DNA from: Woeseiaceae bacterium
GTDB lineage: Bacteria; Pseudomonadota; Gammaproteobacteria; Steroidobacterales; Woeseiaceae
Length of the DNA stretch: 64,000 bases
Direction: 5' to 3'
Assembly (NCBI GenBank): GCA_021773035.1
Contig: JAJFKU010000038.1
Coordinates: forward strand, 124,001 to 188,000
A program made the translations under genes and the position numbers. Each line of letters starts with the position of its first letter. Positions within the stretch are counted from its first letter, which is position 1. The notes below the pieces were generated by a model, which made no database searches, had not been told where the DNA came from, and worked only from the letters and a program-made list of their open reading frames with translations. Shown piece by piece: positions 52,730 through 63,468 of this stretch.

Positions 52730-53629
52730 CTAGTCTGCGCGGCGATGCGCCCACCATGTTCCAAACACGATCGCCGCCGTGATCGTCGCTATCTCCGCGG
52801 TGATCGCCTCTCCCAGGAGCAGTACAGCCGCTGCAATGGTCACTACGGGCATCGCCAGTTGCAGAGAACCGATCCTGGCGATGCCGCCGGTAGAAAGTGC
52901 GTAAAACCAGAGCGCGTATCCGGCAAGCGAAGACAAAACAGTCATCCAGGCAATCGCCATCCAACCCCGCGCCGGCACATCTGGCCACACTGTCCCGGAG
53001 GCCAGCAGCGCGAACATCGGCACTAGCGGAATCAAAGCCGTCGCCAACCCCCAGAAAGTCGTCGCGATGCTGCCAATCTTACGCGACAGGCTGCCACCGG
53101 CAACGTAGCCGACAGCGCAGATAAAAGTGCCTGACAGGATGATCAAGTCGCCGACTACCGTAGGCTCGCGCAACGGGGCCACGGTACCGGAGGCCTGTCT
53201 CGTCAGCAATACGATCATCGCAACGATCGCGATGATCGCGCCGCACCACCAACCGCGATGAGGCAGCCGCCTCTGGAGCAAATGAGTGATAAGTACAGTG
53301 AACACCGGGATCGTCGCCATAATAATCGCAGCATGAGTTGCGGTCGTTCTTTCAATGCCGATACTGATCAGCGACGGCCAGATAGCGAAGGACGTCACAC
53401 CGGACCCAACCAGGAGCATCCAGTCTCTGCCGGTCGTTGGCCGCGGTAATCGCAGGCTAGACGCGATGGCAAGGGCGAGAATGCCGGCCAGCAACGAGCG
53501 CAGAACACCGGCGGTGAGTCCGCTCATGTACTCGACCGCAATCTTGTTGGCGATCGCTGTTCCACTCCACATCACCAGCGCCAGGACGGCAGCACCGAGT
53601 GCTAACGCGGTTTTCGAACGATCCATCGG
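52730..53629 (-). CDS. EamA/DMT-family transporter
   Basis: 299 residues from ATG 53629. About ten TM segments in two EamA repeats ('ALALGAAVLALVMWSGTAIANKIAVEYMSGLTAGVLRSLLAGILALAIA' and 'LIILSGTFICAVGYVAGGSLSRKIG' in parts). Drug/metabolite exporter class; substrate unknown. Lies 42 bases upstream of the LysR gene on the same strand. Confidence 0.9.
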   Translation of the reverse strand, partial: PMDRSKTALALGAAVLALVMWSGTAIANKIAVEYMSGLTAGVLRSLLAGILALAIASSLRLPRPTTGRDWMLLVGSGVTSFAIWPSLISIGIERTTATHAAIIMATIPVFTVLITHLLQRRLPHRGWWCGAIIAIVAMIVLLTRQASGTVAPLREPTVVGDLIILSGTFICAVGYVAGGSLSRKIGSIATTFWGLATALIPLVPMFALLASGTVWPDVPARGWMAIAWMTVLSSLAGYALWFYALSTGGIARIGSLQLAMPVVTIAAAVLLLGEAITAEIATITAAIVFGTWWAHRRAD

Positions 53630-53677
53630 CGTATTTTTCATGGTGCTTTCTCCAGGCGCTTACCGCCGCCGACGCGG

Positions 53678-54526
53678 TTAAGGGCTGGAGGCGGAGTGCT
53701 TTCTTTCAACCGAGAATAGCCACTTCATACCCTGGCGAAACGCTGCCGGCGCAGCGGACGTATGAGTGTGTCCCTCGAGATCTACAGTCCTGAGCTGCCA
53801 GGGCTTATCTACGCTGCCTGACCATTGCTCGATCCAGGCCATCGCAGGACCTCTGAATCTCGGTTCGTCCTTTGTTGCGCTCGCTACGAACAGGCCCGAA
53901 TCAACCGCCGCAGACATCGACCCCTCGTACTTGCGCATGAAAAACGGCAGATTTCGATGCAACGCTGGATTGCTTGCAATGTGTCCCCAGAAGAACTGCG
54001 GCCTGGTCAACGCCGTATACAGCACAAACTGGCCACCGAGCGAATGGCCGAAAATGACGCGGCGATCTGCGTCCGAGCGGTAGCCGGTCTCGATCAGGGG
54101 CGTCAGTTCGTCGACCAGGAACTGCTGAAACTTCTCGGCACCTCCCCAGTAGTCTCGCTCGGCCGATGGCGCAGTGTAGTCGGTGCTGCGGTAATTTCCT
54201 CCCTCGAAGCTGTCGCTGCCGTAGGAGATACCGACGATGATCGCATCCGGTATATCTTCTCCGAAGTTCAGATATCCGTAATAAGCCGACAAAAGTGGAA
54301 ACAGAGCTCCTCCATCGAGCAGATAGACGGTTGGGTAGCTTTCATCGGGTGCCTGCTCGTAGCCATCCGGCAACATCACATAAACGTGGTAACCGCGACC
54401 TATGCCTTTAGACTCAACATGGTGATAGCGGGTGTCGCCCAGCCCGTGCAAAAACTGCAGGTCCTCACCCGCGCTGGCCGCCGACACAGCCAGCAGTAGC
54501 AGCGCTGCATAGAAAGCCTGCCTCAC
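53678..54526 (-). CDS. Exported alpha/beta-hydrolase (esterase D/BesA-like)
   Basis: 282 residues, signal peptide (FYAALLLLAVSAASA). 'HVYVMLPDGYEQAPDESYPTVYLLDGGALF' is the usual start of this family; the nucleophile is in 'VIFGHSLGGQFVLYTAL', and a late Asp/His pair is plausible ('GHTHTSAAP'). Resembles iron-siderophore or simple carboxyl esterases of the IroE/BesA type. Start overlaps the amidohydrolase stop by 4 bases. Confidence 0.85.
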   Translation of the reverse strand: MRQAFYAALLLLAVSAASAGEDLQFLHGLGDTRYHHVESKGIGRGYHVYVMLPDGYEQAPDESYPTVYLLDGGALFPLLSAYYGYLNFGEDIPDAIIVGISYGSDSFEGGNYRSTDYTAPSAERDYWGGAEKFQQFLVDELTPLIETGYRSDADRRVIFGHSLGGQFVLYTALTRPQFFWGHIASNPALHRNLPFFMRKYEGSMSAAVDSGLFVASATKDEPRFRGPAMAWIEQWSGSVDKPWQLRTVDLEGHTHTSAAPAAFRQGMKWLFSVERKHSASSP

Positions 54527-55824
54527 TGTGAGATGTCATTCTTGACGATCTCGCCGCCTTTCATGATCAGAGCAAGGTTGTTCTCCGGATCCCGCAGCAC
54601 CGCTATGTCCTCCAGCGGCTCACCGTTGATCAGCAGAATATCGGCAACCCAGCCTTCGCGAATTTCACCGAAGTTGCCGTGACGATTCAGCTTGCCGGTC
54701 ATTCGAATGACCTTCGCGCTCTCAGAGGTCGCCTGCGCCATGACTTCTGCGGGTGTCCAATACATGGCACGCTCGGTGAATTCACGCGTTAGCATCGGGT
54801 ACATGCCACCGATCAGGTCGGTGGCAAAGCCTGTCGTGATGTCGTATTTCTTTATCAGCCCGATCAGGTTTTCCTGTCCTCGCAGCACAACCGCGAGTTT
54901 TTCGAGGTTGGTATCGGTGATCCCCGGCAGGTCTTTCAGCGCGCGGTAGACGACGAGTTGCGTGCTGATGACGACATCGTTTTGTTTCACGAATTTCGCC
55001 GTTGCATCATCGATCAGCAAACCGTGTTCGATGCAGCGCACGCCGTTGTCGACAAGTCGTCTTACCGCTTCGCTCGTGTATGCATGTGCCAGCACATAAG
55101 TACCGAAGTCGCTCGCAGCCTGGACGGCTGCGCGAATTTCCGCCGGCGACGGTTGCAGCGAGTGAATCGGATCGTAGTCGGACATTACGCCGCCGCCGCC
55201 CATGATCTTTATCTGCGTGGCCCCAAAACGAAGGTTTTCTCGCGCCGCCGCCAGGTGTTGGTCGACACCGTCCACAATAACGGCCTGATCAGAATGAATA
55301 TAGGGACTGCCGCCCTGCAGCGTCGGATTTGTAGCGCTCGAATGCCGCCAGTCACCGTGGCCGCCTGTCTGCGATAACACGGCACCGGAGGGATACACGC
55401 GTGGGCCATAAACCGTGCCCAGCTCTATAGCCTTTGCAAGGTCGGGGTGCGTACCACCGGCGTCGCGAACCGTCGTAAACCCGCTATCGAGAAAGTGCCT
55501 GGCGACGTCGTTCGCAACCGCACCAACGACGGTTCCGTGGGCATCGGACTGGTTGTAGGGTACATGCCCGGTCAGATGCACATGCAGGTCGATAAAGCCG
55601 GGAGACAAAACACGGTTGTCGCCATCAATGACCAGCGTGCCCTCGTCTGTATCGATTGCATCGCTGGAGACTCTCGCGATAACACCGTCTTTAACGAGTA
55701 CGTGTCCCGGCGTGAGTCTTTCATCGACACCGTTAAATATACGGACGTTTTCGATAAGAACACTGTCGGCCCAGGCGGGCAGTGACAGGAAAACGACAAC
55801 GTGCAGCACAATTATTCGCTTCAT
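54523..55824 (-). CDS. Exported amidohydrolase (imidazolonepropionase/prolidase-like)
   Basis: 433 residues, signal peptide (LHVVVFLSLPAWA). Metal motif 'PGFIDLHVHLTGH', Lys ligand region 'TQIKIMGGGGVMSDYDP', His in 'LAHAYTSEAV' and 'CIEHGLLID', catalytic Asp in 'GFATDLIGG'. Matches the exported Xaa-Pro dipeptidase-like amidohydrolases that hydrolyse Xaa-Pro peptides or cyclic amides. Grouped with an M20 peptidase, so peptide salvage is a plausible role. Confidence 0.88.
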   Translation of the reverse strand: MKRIIVLHVVVFLSLPAWADSVLIENVRIFNGVDERLTPGHVLVKDGVIARVSSDAIDTDEGTLVIDGDNRVLSPGFIDLHVHLTGHVPYNQSDAHGTVVGAVANDVARHFLDSGFTTVRDAGGTHPDLAKAIELGTVYGPRVYPSGAVLSQTGGHGDWRHSSATNPTLQGGSPYIHSDQAVIVDGVDQHLAAARENLRFGATQIKIMGGGGVMSDYDPIHSLQPSPAEIRAAVQAASDFGTYVLAHAYTSEAVRRLVDNGVRCIEHGLLIDDATAKFVKQNDVVISTQLVVYRALKDLPGITDTNLEKLAVVLRGQENLIGLIKKYDITTGFATDLIGGMYPMLTREFTERAMYWTPAEVMAQATSESAKVIRMTGKLNRHGNFGEIREGWVADILLINGEPLEDIAVLRDPENNLALIMKGGEIVKNDISQ

Positions 55825-55833
55825 ATTCTTTTC

Positions 55834-56436
55834 CTATTGATCGTTGCTATCCAAAAGAGCGCTGCGGTGCTCACGGCGATGAAAAATGACATCCAGCGCA
55901 ATCTTCATCGCCAAGAGCAACAACAAGCCAAACAACGGTTCTCCCCTCCACATCAGGAAAAAGCCGCCGGCAATCAGCGCGACATGCGTCACCATCATAC
56001 GCTTGTAGGGCATCGCCATCGCGCCGACAGCGTTAAGCATCTCGTACTCACGGTTGCCGAGGAAATTCTCGACGAACGACCAACCATGAGAAACAAACAG
56101 CGCGCAGATCGCAAGCAGTGTCCAGCCGTCGATTACCGCAGGCAATGTCTCGAACGAGTCCGGCGATCCGCCAAAGAAAGACAACAGCAACATCAGGTGT
56201 GCTGTCATGAAACCACCGTAGTGAAACAAAAAGAAGACCGACAGAAAGATGCCTGCCATCTTATGCAGGCGGCCTGAAAATACGGCGGTTCGCGCAATCC
56301 CGAACAGCCCTATGACCACGTTTTCACACCAGAACAGAAACAGCAGGGCAAACACATCCCAGTCCCAGTACAGCACACCAAATACCGGCACCAGGTTAGC
56401 GGCGATTAGCAGCGCAATTGACGCTCTGCTCGTCAT
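55834..56436 (-). CDS. DUF6498-type membrane protein
   Basis: 200 residues from ATG 56436, overlapping the peptidase stop by 4 bases. Five or so TM segments with the 'DWDVFALLFLFWCENVVIGLFGIARTAVF' signature (Trp/Glu/Asn in a TM helix) and 'FFLFHYGGFMTAHLMLLL'. Unknown function. Confidence 0.8.
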   Translation of the reverse strand: MTSRASIALLIAANLVPVFGVLYWDWDVFALLFLFWCENVVIGLFGIARTAVFSGRLHKMAGIFLSVFFLFHYGGFMTAHLMLLLSFFGGSPDSFETLPAVIDGWTLLAICALFVSHGWSFVENFLGNREYEMLNAVGAMAMPYKRMMVTHVALIAGGFFLMWRGEPLFGLLLLLAMKIALDVIFHRREHRSALLDSNDQ

Positions 56437-57836
56437 TCGGTAGCGGCAATCTCTATAACGACAGTCCACAGGTACTTGACGAGTTCGATAAATGCGTCCT
56501 CGGATATTCGTTCATTGTCGCCGTGAGCACCGAAACCGCTGTTTATTTCTTCAACGGAGCGCGCCGGCCCGATCCCGTATGACTGCATTCCTTTTGCCCT
56601 GACCTGCGCCATGTCGGTTGCTCCGGTCGACATGATGGGCAAAACCGTTGCTGCCGGGTACATGCGCTTCGCAACACGCTCGAGAGTCTGGAACATCTCG
56701 TTGTCGATTTTCGACGGTGGCGCTGCCGGCCGGTAAATACGTTCAGGAACGATTTCTACTCTTGGGTCGTCGATAACTGCAGCCAGTTTTTCATAGAATT
56801 CATCGACGCTTTCGTCGGGCAGCATGCGAATATCGAGTATCGCACTCGCCTCGGATGGAATGACGTTCTTCCGGAATCCGGCATCCATGACTGTCGGTGC
56901 CACAGAGCTGCGCGAAATCGAGTAATGGTAGGGAAACGTCTCGAGAAAATGCTGCTGAATAGCTTCGCTTCTTTGCGGGTTTTCGACGTTGTTGTAGCGA
57001 TCAGCATCTTCAGCCGTCGATATCTCTGCGAGTCGTTCGAAGTACGTGCGTGTTGTTTTACTGAAGCGCACCTCGGTTTCCCAGGCACCGGCCCGTGCAA
57101 CTGCCTGCGCCAGTATCACGACGGCGTTTTCGAGGGTCGGTTTCGAACCGTGCCCCGGTGTTCCCCGCGCGACCAGCGTTACCCGGCGCGGCATCTTCTC
57201 CGTAGTTTCGATACCAACCGTTTTGACGACGCCGTTTTCGAGGGTATTCTGGCCGCCTTCGGCGAGGCAATACTCGGCATCGATCACATCGAAGTGTTTT
57301 TCGACCATGAAATTGATACCGACTTCAGGTGTGCCCTCCTCGCCGGACTCGGCGAGCAGAATGACATCACGATCCAGCTCAACGCCATAACGCTTCAGCA
57401 GCTTGATCACCATCAGACCGGCGGCAAGATTGTCCTTATCGTCCAGCGTTCCGCGGCCATAAATAAACCCGTCCTCGCGCAGACCACTAAAAGGATCGGC
57501 ATACCATTTATCTCTCTGCACACCCACGACATCGGTATGGCCCATCAGCAAAATCGGACGCTTCGACCCATTACCCTTAACGCGCGCAACCAGGTTAGCT
57601 CGCGACGGCTCCAGAGCGTAGGTTTTCGAATCAATGCCTTCGATCGCGAGTGCCATCTGCAGGTAGTCAGTGACCTCGGTTTCGTTCCCGGGCGGATTCG
57701 AGCTATCGATCCGGACCAGTTCGACCAGGTGGCCAACCGACTCCGCGCCAACCTCCTCCCAGTCGATCAGAAACGATTGCTGGGCGTTGGCTGCCGCCGC
57801 CGGCAATCCCAAAAGAGCGAGCAAAATCAACCTCAT
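56433..57836 (-). CDS. M20-family exported peptidase
   Basis: 467 residues, signal peptide. Zinc ligands: His in 'LLMGHTDVVGV', Asp in 'YGRGTLDDKDNLAAG', Glu pair in 'LAESGEEGTPEVG', and a late His in 'FGAHGDNE'. Di-zinc carboxypeptidase/dipeptidase family, periplasmic. First gene of the run M20 - DUF6498 - amidohydrolase - esterase - EamA. Confidence 0.92.
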   Translation of the reverse strand: MRLILLALLGLPAAAANAQQSFLIDWEEVGAESVGHLVELVRIDSSNPPGNETEVTDYLQMALAIEGIDSKTYALEPSRANLVARVKGNGSKRPILLMGHTDVVGVQRDKWYADPFSGLREDGFIYGRGTLDDKDNLAAGLMVIKLLKRYGVELDRDVILLAESGEEGTPEVGINFMVEKHFDVIDAEYCLAEGGQNTLENGVVKTVGIETTEKMPRRVTLVARGTPGHGSKPTLENAVVILAQAVARAGAWETEVRFSKTTRTYFERLAEISTAEDADRYNNVENPQRSEAIQQHFLETFPYHYSISRSSVAPTVMDAGFRKNVIPSEASAILDIRMLPDESVDEFYEKLAAVIDDPRVEIVPERIYRPAAPPSKIDNEMFQTLERVAKRMYPAATVLPIMSTGATDMAQVRAKGMQSYGIGPARSVEEINSGFGAHGDNERISEDAFIELVKYLWTVVIEIAATE

Positions 57837-57983
57837 AGTAGTGTTCTCGTGACATCGGAAGGACTCGGAGACCCGATCTTATCGCAATTCGCCGCCTGCA
57901 CGGGTATCGATACTGGGCTAGAATGCCGCAACAATACGCCGGCCAAATAATTCCAACCAAACACACCGGCAACAGGGGGTCAG

Positions 57984-58394
57984 ATGAACAAGAAGTTTCT
58001 CATTTCAACAGTCGCGGTTTTCGTTGTCTGGATGCTGGGCAGTTTCATGGTGCACGCGCTGTGGCTGCAGTCTACCTACGACACTATGACTAATATGATG
58101 CGTCCCATGGCCGAGCAGGAATCGTTGTTTCCATTCATGCTGATCGCTCATCTAATGATGGCCGGTGCTTTCGTCTGGATTTATCAGCGCGGTAACGAAG
58201 ACAAACCCTGGCTGCAACAGGGTCTTCGATTCGGAGTCGCGGTCGCCGTACTGGCACCGATTCCAACCTATATGATCTATTACACCGTGCAGCAAACGCC
58301 ACCGACACTGGCTATCAACCAGTCTATTGGTGACACGATAGTCGTCGTCGTGGTTGCCCTGGTCGCCGCATTTCTCAACAGAAAACCGGCGTAA
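57984..58394 (+). CDS. Four-TM membrane protein of unknown function
   Basis: 136 residues with four TM segments (FLISTVAVFVVWMLGSFMVHALWL, FMLIAHLMMAGAFVWIY, GVAVAVLAPIPTYMIYYTV, TIVVVVVALVAAFL). GGGG-type site before the ATG. Related proteins are annotated only as hypothetical. Its stop abuts the convergent galU stop. Confidence 0.72.
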   Translation: MNKKFLISTVAVFVVWMLGSFMVHALWLQSTYDTMTNMMRPMAEQESLFPFMLIAHLMMAGAFVWIYQRGNEDKPWLQQGLRFGVAVAVLAPIPTYMIYYTVQQTPPTLAINQSIGDTIVVVVVALVAAFLNRKPA

Positions 58395-59267
58395 CTACTG
58401 GTCCGCGAGCACCTGTTGCAGGTGTTCGCGGAATCTCTCTCCGGTGGCCGGATGGTTTAATCCGTAGGCAACGGTTGCCTGCAGGTAACCAAGTTTGCTG
58501 CCGCAGTCGTAGCGCACACCGTCGAACGAGTGAGCGTAGACCGGCGACTCGCCGAGCAGTGCCGCAATGCCGTCCGTCAGCTGAATCTCTCCGCCCGCGC
58601 CCTGACCGATGGTCTCCAGCTTACTGAAGATGTCGCCGGACAGCAGGTAGCGACCAACCACAGCCGAGTTCGACGGCGCATCTTCCGGCTTGGGCTTCTC
58701 GACAATGCGGGTAATTCGATTGCCGTCTTTTTCGTCGATGGCCACGATGCCGTAGCTGGAAGTACTCTGCCGCGGTACGGTCTCTACAGCGATCACGCTG
58801 CCGCCATGACTCGAGTATTCGTCCGCCATCTGCGAAAGACAGCCGGGGTTCCCTGCTATCAGATCGTCGGCAAGATGCACGAAGAACGGCTCATTGCCGA
58901 CCGCTGGACGCGCACAGAGAACGGCATGCCCCAAACCCAGCGGCTCGCCCTGGCGAATGTAGATACAGGAAACGCCGGCCGGCACGATGCCCTGAATCGA
59001 TTTCAGTAACTCATCCTTGCCCGCGTCGGTAAGGGCCCGCTCAAGCTCAGCATCCGTATCGAAGTGATCCTCGATCGCTCTTTTTGAGCTGCCTGTTACA
59101 AAAATCAGCTTTGTTGCGCCTGCTTCGATCGCCTCTTCGACCGCGTATTGGATCAGCGGTTTGTCGACGATCGGCAGCATTTCCTTAGGACTGGCCTTGG
59201 TAGCCGGCAGGAACCGCGTGCCGCGACCGGCGACAGGAAACACCGCCGCTCTGACTGCTTGCTTCAT
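58395..59267 (-). CDS. galU: UTP-glucose-1-phosphate uridylyltransferase
   Basis: 290 residues. Nucleotide loop '[34 protein letters not shown]' (in parts), '[17 protein letters not shown]', '[14 protein letters not shown]', '[10 protein letters not shown]', '[17 protein letters not shown]'. Makes UDP-glucose for surface polysaccharides. Separated from comEA by about 130 bases. Confidence 0.95.
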   Translation of the reverse strand: MKQAVRAAVFPVAGRGTRFLPATKASPKEMLPIVDKPLIQYAVEEAIEAGATKLIFVTGSSKRAIEDHFDTDAELERALTDAGKDELLKSIQGIVPAGVSCIYIRQGEPLGLGHAVLCARPAVGNEPFFVHLADDLIAGNPGCLSQMADEYSSHGGSVIAVETVPRQSTSSYGIVAIDEKDGNRITRIVEKPKPEDAPSNSAVVGRYLLSGDIFSKLETIGQGAGGEIQLTDGIAALLGESPVYAHSFDGVRYDCGSKLGYLQATVAYGLNHPATGERFREHLQQVLADQ

Positions 59268-59357
59268 TCACTCGCTCCAGCGATCGTTAACAGGGTCGCA
59301 TAATAGCCAAGTTGGACCCGTAAAGTCATGAACCATGTCGCTATGTCGGGCAAAACG

Positions 59358-59386
59358 GGGTCGCGCCGAGATGTTCGGCGCGACCC
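59358..59386 (-). terminator. Rho-independent terminator after the HhH gene
   Basis: A perfect 12-bp stem (GGGTCGCGCCGA, 5-base loop, TCGGCGCGACCC) lies 12 bases past the stop of the ComEA-type gene on the minus strand, followed by CGTTTT. Marks the end of that transcription unit. Confidence 0.75.
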
Positions 59387-59398
59387 ATCAATTGGCAA

Positions 59399-59674
59399 CT
59401 ACTTCTTTTTCGCATCCGCTACCTGTATATCACGGCGATTTCGCTCCACGGTCCGTTCTCCGATACCTTTTACCAGGGACAGATCGTCGACGCTGCGAAA
59501 CGGCCCGTGCTTCTTCCGGTACTCAACGATGGCCCTGGCCTTCGCCAGCCCGATACCGTTCAGTTCGGCCGATATTGTCTCGGCATCGGCGGTATTGACA
59601 TTCACCTGCCCGGCGAGGGACAAACCCGGGATCGCTAGCACGGCGAGCGCCGCCGCGATGGTCAGAAATTTCAT
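59399..59674 (-). CDS. ComEA-type helix-hairpin-helix protein
   Basis: 91 residues from ATG 59674. Signal peptide [22 protein letters not shown], then a double HhH domain ('[49 protein letters not shown]' in parts). Periplasmic DNA-binding module of the YbaV/ComEA group; may take part in DNA uptake. Ends at a strong terminator. Confidence 0.88.
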   Translation of the reverse strand: MKFLTIAAALAVLAIPGLSLAGQVNVNTADAETISAELNGIGLAKARAIVEYRKKHGPFRSVDDLSLVKGIGERTVERNRRDIQVADAKKK

Positions 59675-59769
59675 CATGCACTCCTTCAGCTTTTGGTTGA
59701 AGCCAAGAGCATAGGCGCGACGCTTGAGATTGACCGCTGACAAAACAGCCGGGTTTCGATGGAAATAGC

Positions 59770-60972
59770 TCAGCTGTTTGTAATGCTGTGCTGCAAGACG
59801 GTGTCGAACTGCACCCTGGATGCCGGTCGCTGCGTTTCCCAGTTACGGCAGCTGGGGCACTGCCATAGCAGACGCTGGCTTGAAAAACCGCATTCCTGAC
59901 ACTGATACCGGGGCGTTGCGCCGGCCAGCTTCGACAAAGCCTTGCGAACCTTGGCAAGGGCCGCGGTGTTGGATTCGGTATCGCCGCTCGACAGCTGTTG
60001 CAATTCGACAAACTCACCGAGCGTTGGCTCGTTCAGCATGTAGCTTTCCACACAATCGTCGATCACCGGAATACCGCCGAGATCGTTAACGATCGCCGTG
60101 TACGCCACCAGGGAACTGCGCTCCGGATTCTTCTTCAGCAATGCCTGTAGCGCCCGCTCCAGCTCGGCCGTCGCGTCCTCGCGCTCGTAGATCGCGACGA
60201 TCTCCGGCAGCGCCTCGGCAATCAGGTAGGTATTCTCATCGATGATCCGGTGGTAGAGCTTCAGCGCGGTCTTGTTGTCATCCGTGTCCCTGGCGATGTG
60301 CGCGCGCGTGAGCGCACCCCGCATGGTTCTAGGCCGACCGGCCTGCGCTTTTTTTACGAACTGCCGTGCCGACGCGTAGTCTTTCTTCCCGGCCGCCGCC
60401 TCAGCCAGCTCGCAGTGATAGTGGGCTATCTGCAGTGCCAGCGAACGCCCGCCGAGGACCTCAAGACGCTGGCCCGCATCGATGGCTTTCTGCCAGTCCC
60501 GCTCCTGCTCGTAAATGCCGCACAGTGCTTCCAGCGCCTGTACCTGATAGCGGGACCCCTGTGCCAGACGAACAAACAGTTTTTCGGCGCGGTCCAGCAA
60601 GCCGGCCCCCAGGTAATCCTTCGCCAGCGAATAAAGCGCCTGGTCGCGTTGCTCCGAGGCGAGATCGGGCCGGGCAATAATGTTCTGGTGAATTCTGATC
60701 GCGCGATCAACTTCTCCGCGACGGCGAAACAGGCTGCCAAGCGCGAAGTGAGTTTCAATCGTCTTGTCATCAACGCGGACCATGCGCAGGAAATGCTCCA
60801 GTGCCTGATCGGTCTGCTCATTGAGCAGGAAGTTAAGCCCCTTCAGGTAATCGATATTGAGGGGTGGCGGAGCCTCGTCCTCATCACGCTCGCTAAACCT
60901 CCCCGTGACCCAGCCGGCTGCAGCCAACAGAAGAAACAGGCCGGCAAGAAGAAATGCAGACTCAGTCGGCAT
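59770..60972 (-). CDS. lapB: LPS assembly regulator LapB (YciM)
   Basis: 400 residues. N-terminal TM ([18 protein letters not shown]), about nine TPRs ('[33 protein letters not shown]' in parts) and a C-terminal rubredoxin-type metal site with CxxC pairs ('YQCQECGF' and '[11 protein letters not shown]'). Scaffold that tunes LpxC turnover and LPS export. Overlaps lapA by 11 bases. Confidence 0.93.
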   Translation of the reverse strand: MPTESAFLLAGLFLLLAAAGWVTGRFSERDEDEAPPPLNIDYLKGLNFLLNEQTDQALEHFLRMVRVDDKTIETHFALGSLFRRRGEVDRAIRIHQNIIARPDLASEQRDQALYSLAKDYLGAGLLDRAEKLFVRLAQGSRYQVQALEALCGIYEQERDWQKAIDAGQRLEVLGGRSLALQIAHYHCELAEAAAGKKDYASARQFVKKAQAGRPRTMRGALTRAHIARDTDDNKTALKLYHRIIDENTYLIAEALPEIVAIYEREDATAELERALQALLKKNPERSSLVAYTAIVNDLGGIPVIDDCVESYMLNEPTLGEFVELQQLSSGDTESNTAALAKVRKALSKLAGATPRYQCQECGFSSQRLLWQCPSCRNWETQRPASRVQFDTVLQHSITNS

Positions 60973-61264
60973 CGCTTAACGGCAGGTTTCTCAGGCTGCT
61001 GACTTCATTTTCGGACATGCGCAGGGAACGGCGCAGCATGCGACGTTCGTTGGCGATTTTCAGAGCGTAAAGCCCCATGCAGGCAACACCGAATAGCCAA
61101 CCGAGCGCGAAAGCGACGGTGAAGGCGAGAGAAATAGGAGACGTGATTTCCCAGTGCAGCAGCTTCAGGCTGACCTCATCCGGGTTGCCGGCCGTAAACA
61201 CGACCATCGCGGTGAATAACAGGATGACCAGTAACGCGAGGCTGATACGTTTGAGAATAATCAA
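60962..61264 (-). CDS. lapA: LPS assembly protein LapA
   Basis: 100 residues, two TM segments ([21 protein letters not shown] and [24 protein letters not shown]) and a cytoplasmic coiled tail ('[21 protein letters not shown]'). DUF1049 family. Overlaps ihfB by 4 bases; the ihfB-lapA-lapB order is conserved in Gammaproteobacteria. Confidence 0.92.
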   Translation of the reverse strand: MIILKRISLALLVILLFTAMVVFTAGNPDEVSLKLLHWEITSPISLAFTVAFALGWLFGVACMGLYALKIANERRMLRRSLRMSENEVSSLRNLPLSDAD

Positions 61265-61563
61265 TTCTTGATGGGAAAGTGGCGGCTTGAGTTGACCCGC
61301 TCGCGCAAATCCTTACCGGGCTTAAAGTGCGGCACGTACTTGCCTGACAACGCAACGGCTTCGCCGGTCTTCGGATTGCGGCCTATTCGCGGCGGGCGAT
61401 AGTGCAGCGAAAAACTTCCAAAGCCCCGAATTTCAATGCGCTGCCCCTTTGCCAGGGAGTCGCTCATCAGGTCCAGCAAGTGTTTCACCGCCAGCTCGAC
61501 GTCTTTTGCAGGCAGGTGTTTTTGCTTGCGGGAGATTGCTTCTATTAGTTCTGATTTTGTCAT
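61261..61563 (-). CDS. ihfB: Integration host factor subunit beta
   Basis: 100 residues, HU/IHF fold: '[10 protein letters not shown]...[54 protein letters not shown]' in parts, with the [12 protein letters not shown] arm of IHF-beta. Bends DNA as heterodimer with IHF-alpha. Follows rpsA as usual. Confidence 0.96.
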   Translation of the reverse strand: MTKSELIEAISRKQKHLPAKDVELAVKHLLDLMSDSLAKGQRIEIRGFGSFSLHYRPPRIGRNPKTGEAVALSGKYVPHFKPGKDLRERVNSSRHFPIKN

Positions 61564-61620
61564 TATACCTTTCGCCGTACCGCTGCTTTAGCGTAACCCA
61601 CGGATAGTAAAGGTAATAAT

Positions 61621-61644
61621 AGCCCGGACAAGGTCGTCCGGGCT
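61621..61644. terminator. Hairpin between rpsA and ihfB
   Basis: 9-bp stem AGCCCGGAC / GTCCGGGCT with a 6-base loop. The T-run (TTTTTT) lies on the plus-strand side, so on the minus strand it is a stem without a good U-tail: more likely a partial terminator or processing site reducing read-through from rpsA into ihfB. Confidence 0.55.
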
Positions 61645-61658
61645 AGCTTTTTTACTTA

Positions 61659-63341
61659 TTATTTGCTTCCGCCGGACATCTTTTCCTTCAGAAGCTCGCC
61701 AAGCGTGGTTCCCACAGGGGCTGCAGACGAATCAGACTTGTAGCTGCTGACCGCCTCCTGCTCTTCGTGAACCTCTTTCGCCTTGATCGATAGCGCAATC
61801 GTGCGACTCTTGCGATCAACATTGGTGAATTTAGCTTCTACCTCATCGCCGACCTTGATCATCGTTCGCGCATCCTCAACCCGGCCTCGGGCCAGTTCAG
61901 AGGCACGCAACGAGCCGAATACGCCATCGCCGAGGTCCACGGTTGCGCCGCGTGCGTCGACTTCCGAGACGGTGCCGGTAACGATCGTATTTTTCGGATG
62001 GGCTGCAAGCCAGGCTGAGAACGGGTCCTTCTCGAGCTGCTTGATGCCGAGCGAGATACGCTCGCGTTCCGCATCGATAGCCAACACGGCCGCCTCGATC
62101 TCCTGACCCTTCTTATAATTACGCACGGCTTCTTCGCCAGGGTAGTCCCAGGAAATATCGGAGAGGTGAACGAGACCGTCGATGCCGCCGTCAAGACCGA
62201 TGAAGATACCGAAGTCGGTGATCGATTTGATCTGACCGGATACCTTGTCACTGCGATTAAATGTCGCGGCGAACTCTGCCCACGGATTCGACTTGCACTG
62301 TTTGACACCCAGTGAAATGCGGCGCCGCTCTTCGTCGATTTCGATAACCATGACTTCGACTTCTTCGCCTACCTGCACGACGCGCGCCGGGTTAACGTTC
62401 TTGTTGGTCCAATCCATCTCGGAAACGTGAACCAGGCCTTCGACGCCGTCTTCGATTTCAACGAAGCAACCGTAGTCAGCGATATTCGTAACCTTGCCGA
62501 ACATACGGGTCTGCGGCGGATAGCGGCGAGCAAGATCCTGCCAGGGATCGTCACCGAGTTGTTTCATGCCCAGCGATACACGCTGCCGTTCACGATCGAA
62601 CTTGAGAATCTTGACGTCGATTTCCATACCGACCTCAACAACTTCGGACGGATGCTTGACGCGCTTCCAGGCCATATCGGTAATGTGCAGAAGCCCATCG
62701 ATGCCGCCCAGGTCAACGAACGCACCGTAGTCGGTGAGGTTCTTGACAATACCCTTGACGGTGTTGCCTTCCTGCAGCTCTTTGAGCAGTGCTTCCCGCT
62801 CGGCGGAGTATTCTTTCTCGACAACTGCGCGACGCGATACAACGACGTTGTTGCGACGCTGGTCCAGTTTAATAACCTTGAACTCGAGCTCCTTACCTTC
62901 CAGGTAAGCGGGATCGCGAACCGGACGAACATCGACCAGTGAGCCCGGCAGGAATGCCCGGACATTGTCGATTTCGACGGTAAAGCCACCCTTAACCCGA
63001 CCATTGATGACGCCATCGACGACGGCGCCTTCTTCAAAGGCCTTCTCAAGATCGATCCAGGTACGCGCACGAATCGCTTTTTCGCGGGACAGCTTGGTCT
63101 CACCGAAACCGTCTTCAACGGCATCCAGCGCGACTTCAACTTCATCGCCAACAGCGAGTTCGGTGTCACGTTTATCGTTCTTGAACTGTTCTTTTGGGAT
63201 AACGGCCTCAGACTTGAGACCGGCGCTGACGATGACGACATCGTCATTTATTGCGACAACAATACCGGTGATGATTGAACCCGGCTTTATTTGTTGACTG
63301 GCAAAACTTTCTTCAAATAACTCAGCAAAACTTTCAGACAT
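61659..63341 (-). CDS. rpsA: 30S ribosomal protein S1
   Basis: 560 residues with six S1 domains, starting '[13 protein letters not shown]'. Motifs such as '[30 protein letters not shown]' (in parts) and '[10 protein letters not shown]' are typical. Binds mRNA on the 30S subunit. About 127 bases separate it from cmk. Confidence 0.97.
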   Translation of the reverse strand: MSESFAELFEESFASQQIKPGSIITGIVVAINDDVVIVSAGLKSEAVIPKEQFKNDKRDTELAVGDEVEVALDAVEDGFGETKLSREKAIRARTWIDLEKAFEEGAVVDGVINGRVKGGFTVEIDNVRAFLPGSLVDVRPVRDPAYLEGKELEFKVIKLDQRRNNVVVSRRAVVEKEYSAEREALLKELQEGNTVKGIVKNLTDYGAFVDLGGIDGLLHITDMAWKRVKHPSEVVEVGMEIDVKILKFDRERQRVSLGMKQLGDDPWQDLARRYPPQTRMFGKVTNIADYGCFVEIEDGVEGLVHVSEMDWTNKNVNPARVVQVGEEVEVMVIEIDEERRRISLGVKQCKSNPWAEFAATFNRSDKVSGQIKSITDFGIFIGLDGGIDGLVHLSDISWDYPGEEAVRNYKKGQEIEAAVLAIDAERERISLGIKQLEKDPFSAWLAAHPKNTIVTGTVSEVDARGATVDLGDGVFGSLRASELARGRVEDARTMIKVGDEVEAKFTNVDRKSRTIALSIKAKEVHEEQEAVSSYKSDSSAAPVGTTLGELLKEKMSGGSK

Positions 63342-63468
63342 GTTAAAAATCCAAGGAAACTATCGTTTCCACCCTTATCGTCGATAAGCATCCTGCGATC
63401 AACGGTCATTACAAAAAAGGAGCGAACATCCTGTCCGGCCCTATCCATTTACCTTTATGAGAGAGTTC

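Noticed and set aside
56925..57950. Plus-strand open frame of 341 codons opposite the M20 peptidase
   Set aside because: Antisense to a gene with all zinc ligands; no start signal or recognisable domain.
58410..58440. Inverted repeat GCGAGCACCTG...CAGGTGTTCGCG near galU
   Set aside because: It lies within the galU coding sequence and has no T-run, so I do not call it a terminator.
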